A stretch of DNA of 64,000 bases, taken from NCBI RefSeq assembly GCF_022788715.1, contig NZ_CP085167.1:372001-436000 (forward strand), written 5' to 3'. This DNA is from Sulfitobacter sp. DSM 110093 (lineage in GTDB: Bacteria > Pseudomonadota > Alphaproteobacteria > Rhodobacterales > Rhodobacteraceae). The position numbers and the translations under genes are program-made. This document shows positions 62,326-64,000 of the stretch, piece by piece. The notes beneath the pieces are model-generated. The model was given only the letters and a program-made list of their open reading frames with translations. It made no database searches and was not told where the DNA came from. Every line of letters starts with the position of its first letter. Positions within the stretch are counted from its first letter, which is position 1.

Positions 62326-63104
62326 ACGCCGGGGCGGCGATGTGCAGTCACCGGCCCGTCGCCAGCGGCTTCGATCCGGGCGATGGCATCGGTGATGTTT
62401 TCATAGCTCACGGCCATCGCATGGGCATTGGCGTGGATCATCGTTTCGGCATCGACCACCAACGCGACATGGCCTTTCCAGAACATCAGGTCGTTACGTT
62501 GGTAGTCACCGTCGACGGGCGCGCCCACGGAGCCCTCTTGCTGGTCGCTGTCACCGGGGCAGGGGATGCCGCAGGCCAGCAGCGCCGCCTGTACGAGACC
62601 GGAACAATCAATCCCCCAGCGGCTGTTGCCGCCCCAAAGGTAGGGCGTGCCGAGGAACAGGGCCGCGATCTGCGCGGGGTCGGCCTCGTGGCGATCGATG
62701 GGGGCAAGGTGGCCACGCGGGATATGGCCCTGCGGGGTCTCGGCAAAATTCTTGGTCTCATCAATGACCGTGACGGGTGAGCCGAAACTAAGGCTCAGCA
62801 GGTCGGGCGATTTCAGATCGGCGCTGGTATAGGCATGGGTGGCAGGCACGCAAACGCGATGGGTGGCCCTGCGCGTTGTGCTCAGCGCGCGCTGCAGGAC
62901 ATAGCCGCAATAGCCATCCTTCTCGGCCTGTACATAGGCCCAGCCCGACGCCTCATGCAGGACGGTTACCTGCTCACCGAACAATACCTGCCGGTCGCGC
63001 GGACCGTCGGGTCGGCGGCAGAGGTCGGCCACTGGCACCGCTACCTGCGCGGCGCGGCTTTGGCTCGCCAGCGCCGGGTCCGGGGTGAGACGTGGATCGC
63101 TCAT
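62322..63104 (-). CDS. NlpC/P60 family peptidoglycan hydrolase with SH3-like domain
   Basis: A 260-residue cysteine endopeptidase of the YkfC/DPP-VI type. N-terminal SH3-like repeats (about 15-140) include VLHEASGWAYVQAEKDGYCGYV. The catalytic domain (about 145-258) has WGIDCSGLVQAALLACG with the nucleophile Cys, then KGHVALVVDAETMIHANAHAMAV with the His. No signal peptide is seen, so it probably recycles wall peptides in the cytoplasm. Its start overlaps the M17 aminopeptidase gene by ATGA, consistent with joint peptide degradation. Confidence 0.9.
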   Translation of the reverse strand: MSDPRLTPDPALASQSRAAQVAVPVADLCRRPDGPRDRQVLFGEQVTVLHEASGWAYVQAEKDGYCGYVLQRALSTTRRATHRVCVPATHAYTSADLKSPDLLSLSFGSPVTVIDETKNFAETPQGHIPRGHLAPIDRHEADPAQIAALFLGTPYLWGGNSRWGIDCSGLVQAALLACGIPCPGDSDQQEGSVGAPVDGDYQRNDLMFWKGHVALVVDAETMIHANAHAMAVSYENITDAIARIEAAGDGPVTAHRRPGV

Positions 63105-64000
63105 GGTTTCAACAACGCGGGCAGTGCTGCATAGATCGCGCGGGTGCCTTGGCCGGTGCCGCCTTTCGGGCGGGCGGGGGCGTCGGCAGGTTGCCAGCCG
63201 TAGATATCAAAATGCGCGTATTTGCTCTCGGTCACAAAACGGCGCAGGAAAAGTGCTGCGGTGATCGACCCGGCAAAGCCACCCTTGGGCGCGTTGTCGA
63301 GATCGGCAATGCCCGGCTCGATCAGCGCCTCGTAAGCGTCATGGAAAGGCATCCGCCAGACCGGATCGGCAGAGCCCGCAGCGGCGCTTTCCAAGGCCGA
63401 GACGAAAGCGGCGTCGTCACTGTAATAGGGCGCAAGGTCCGGCCCTACGGCCACCCGCGCGGCCCCGGTCAGCGTCGCCATCGAGATGATCTGATCCGGT
63501 TTGTCCTCATCCGCCAGCGCCAGCGCATCGGCCAGCACCAGACGCCCTTCGGCGTCGGTGTTGTTGATCTCAACCGTCAGCCCCTTGCGCGAGGTCAGGA
63601 TGTCGCCGGGCCGGAAGGCATTGCCGGAGACCGAATTCTCCACCGCCGGGATCAGCACGCGCAGTTGCACCGCCATGCCGGTGGCCATGATCATATGCGC
63701 TAGCCCTAGCACGGCGGCGGCGCCGCCCATGTCCTTTTTCATCAGCGCCATCGACGCACCGGGCTTAAGGTTCAGCCCGCCCGTGTCGAAACAGACGCCC
63801 TTGCCGACAAGCGTCAGCTTTGGCCCTTTGTCGCCCCATGCCATGTCGATCAAACGCGGCGCGCGGTCGGCGGCGCGTCCAACGGTGTGGATCATCGGCA
63901 GGTTTTTCTCTAGCAGCGCGTCGCCAGTGATAACCTCTATCTTCGCGCCATGTGCTTCGGCCAATTTGCGCGCGGCGGCTTCGAGGTCGGGCGGGCCCAT
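63101..64000 (-). CDS. Leucyl aminopeptidase family M17, partial (5' end beyond window)
   Basis: The C-terminal 299 residues of an M17 metallopeptidase; the frame is open to the window edge, so the N-terminal domain lies outside. The catalytic domain shows GKGVCFDTGGLNLKPGASMALMKKDMGGAA (metal Lys/Asp ligands) and the M17 signature NTDAEGRLVLADALALAD. The conserved loop ISMATLTGAARVAVGPDL follows. It is a cytosolic exopeptidase. The ATG at 64000 is the edge codon, not a proven start. It is upstream of, and coupled to, the NlpC/P60 gene. Confidence 0.92.
   Translation of the reverse strand: MGPPDLEAAARKLAEAHGAKIEVITGDALLEKNLPMIHTVGRAADRAPRLIDMAWGDKGPKLTLVGKGVCFDTGGLNLKPGASMALMKKDMGGAAAVLGLAHMIMATGMAVQLRVLIPAVENSVSGNAFRPGDILTSRKGLTVEINNTDAEGRLVLADALALADEDKPDQIISMATLTGAARVAVGPDLAPYYSDDAAFVSALESAAAGSADPVWRMPFHDAYEALIEPGIADLDNAPKGGFAGSITAALFLRRFVTESKYAHFDIYGWQPADAPARPKGGTGQGTRAIYAALPALLKP

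Overview
The window is a GC-rich alphaproteobacterial chromosome segment. Gene content and order point to the Roseobacter group of Rhodobacterales, probably a Sulfitobacter-like marine heterotroph: a glcDEF operon with an inserted membrane gene, lineage-restricted families (DUF6525, DUF1523, DUF5928, DUF2794, DUF1513), a TRAP transporter, imelysin/bacterioferritin genes and paaK/paaI. This placement is inferred from families, not from a marker gene. About 64 protein genes fill roughly 95% of the sequence. I saw no tRNA, rRNA, IS element, prophage or CRISPR array.

Layout. 0.2-4.5 kb: glycolate oxidase operon (glcD, glcE, a small membrane protein, glcF). 4.5-7.9 kb: a secreted serine protease, an Hsp20 gene with a heat-shock promoter and a ROSE-like RNA thermometer in its leader, a small secreted protein, and a zinc-binding ZinT behind a Zur box. 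7.9-14.3 kb: gabD, an alpha/beta hydrolase, DUF1523, a CPA1 antiporter fused to a cyclic-nucleotide-like domain, and a PepSY protein. 14.4-17.0 kb: a branching glycosyltransferase divergent from a sulfotransferase, suggesting a sulfated surface glycan. 17.0-20 kb: smpB, a structured inverted-repeat element, sseA and an aromatic aminotransferase. 20-29 kb: a 7TM sensor kinase, amt, PBP1A, and a type I secretion ABC/HlyD pair with no visible substrate. 29-35 kb: housekeeping genes (RidA, GDPD, FemAB-like, PCD, MscS, peroxiredoxin, ferredoxin reductase, rsmD).

35.1-40.8 kb is an iron locus read as one unit: imelysin, bacterioferritin-associated ferredoxin, bacterioferritin, a di-heme oxidoreductase, a second imelysin and a DUF1513 Tat protein. 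It looks like periplasmic iron capture plus redox handling coupled to cytoplasmic storage, and is the best candidate in the window for a poorly described system. 41.2-48.0 kb is a sugar-acid catabolic island: a LacI regulator, TRAP transporter, IlvD/Edd dehydratase and KDG-type kinase, with two matching operator-like palindromes and an AT-rich left flank.

48.2-64 kb is mostly housekeeping: map/sfsA, a coupled cinA-GNAT-AhpD-OmpA run, an Lrp regulator divergent from an MFS transporter, a minus-strand run (mbfA, AEC carrier, fghA, yaiI-like, HAD, ornithine cyclodeaminase), an I78-type lipoprotein, paaK/paaI, DUF2794, an NlpC/P60 protein, and an M17 aminopeptidase cut by the window edge. Translational coupling through 4-base ATGA overlaps is common. 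Strong stem-loops separate most transcription units.
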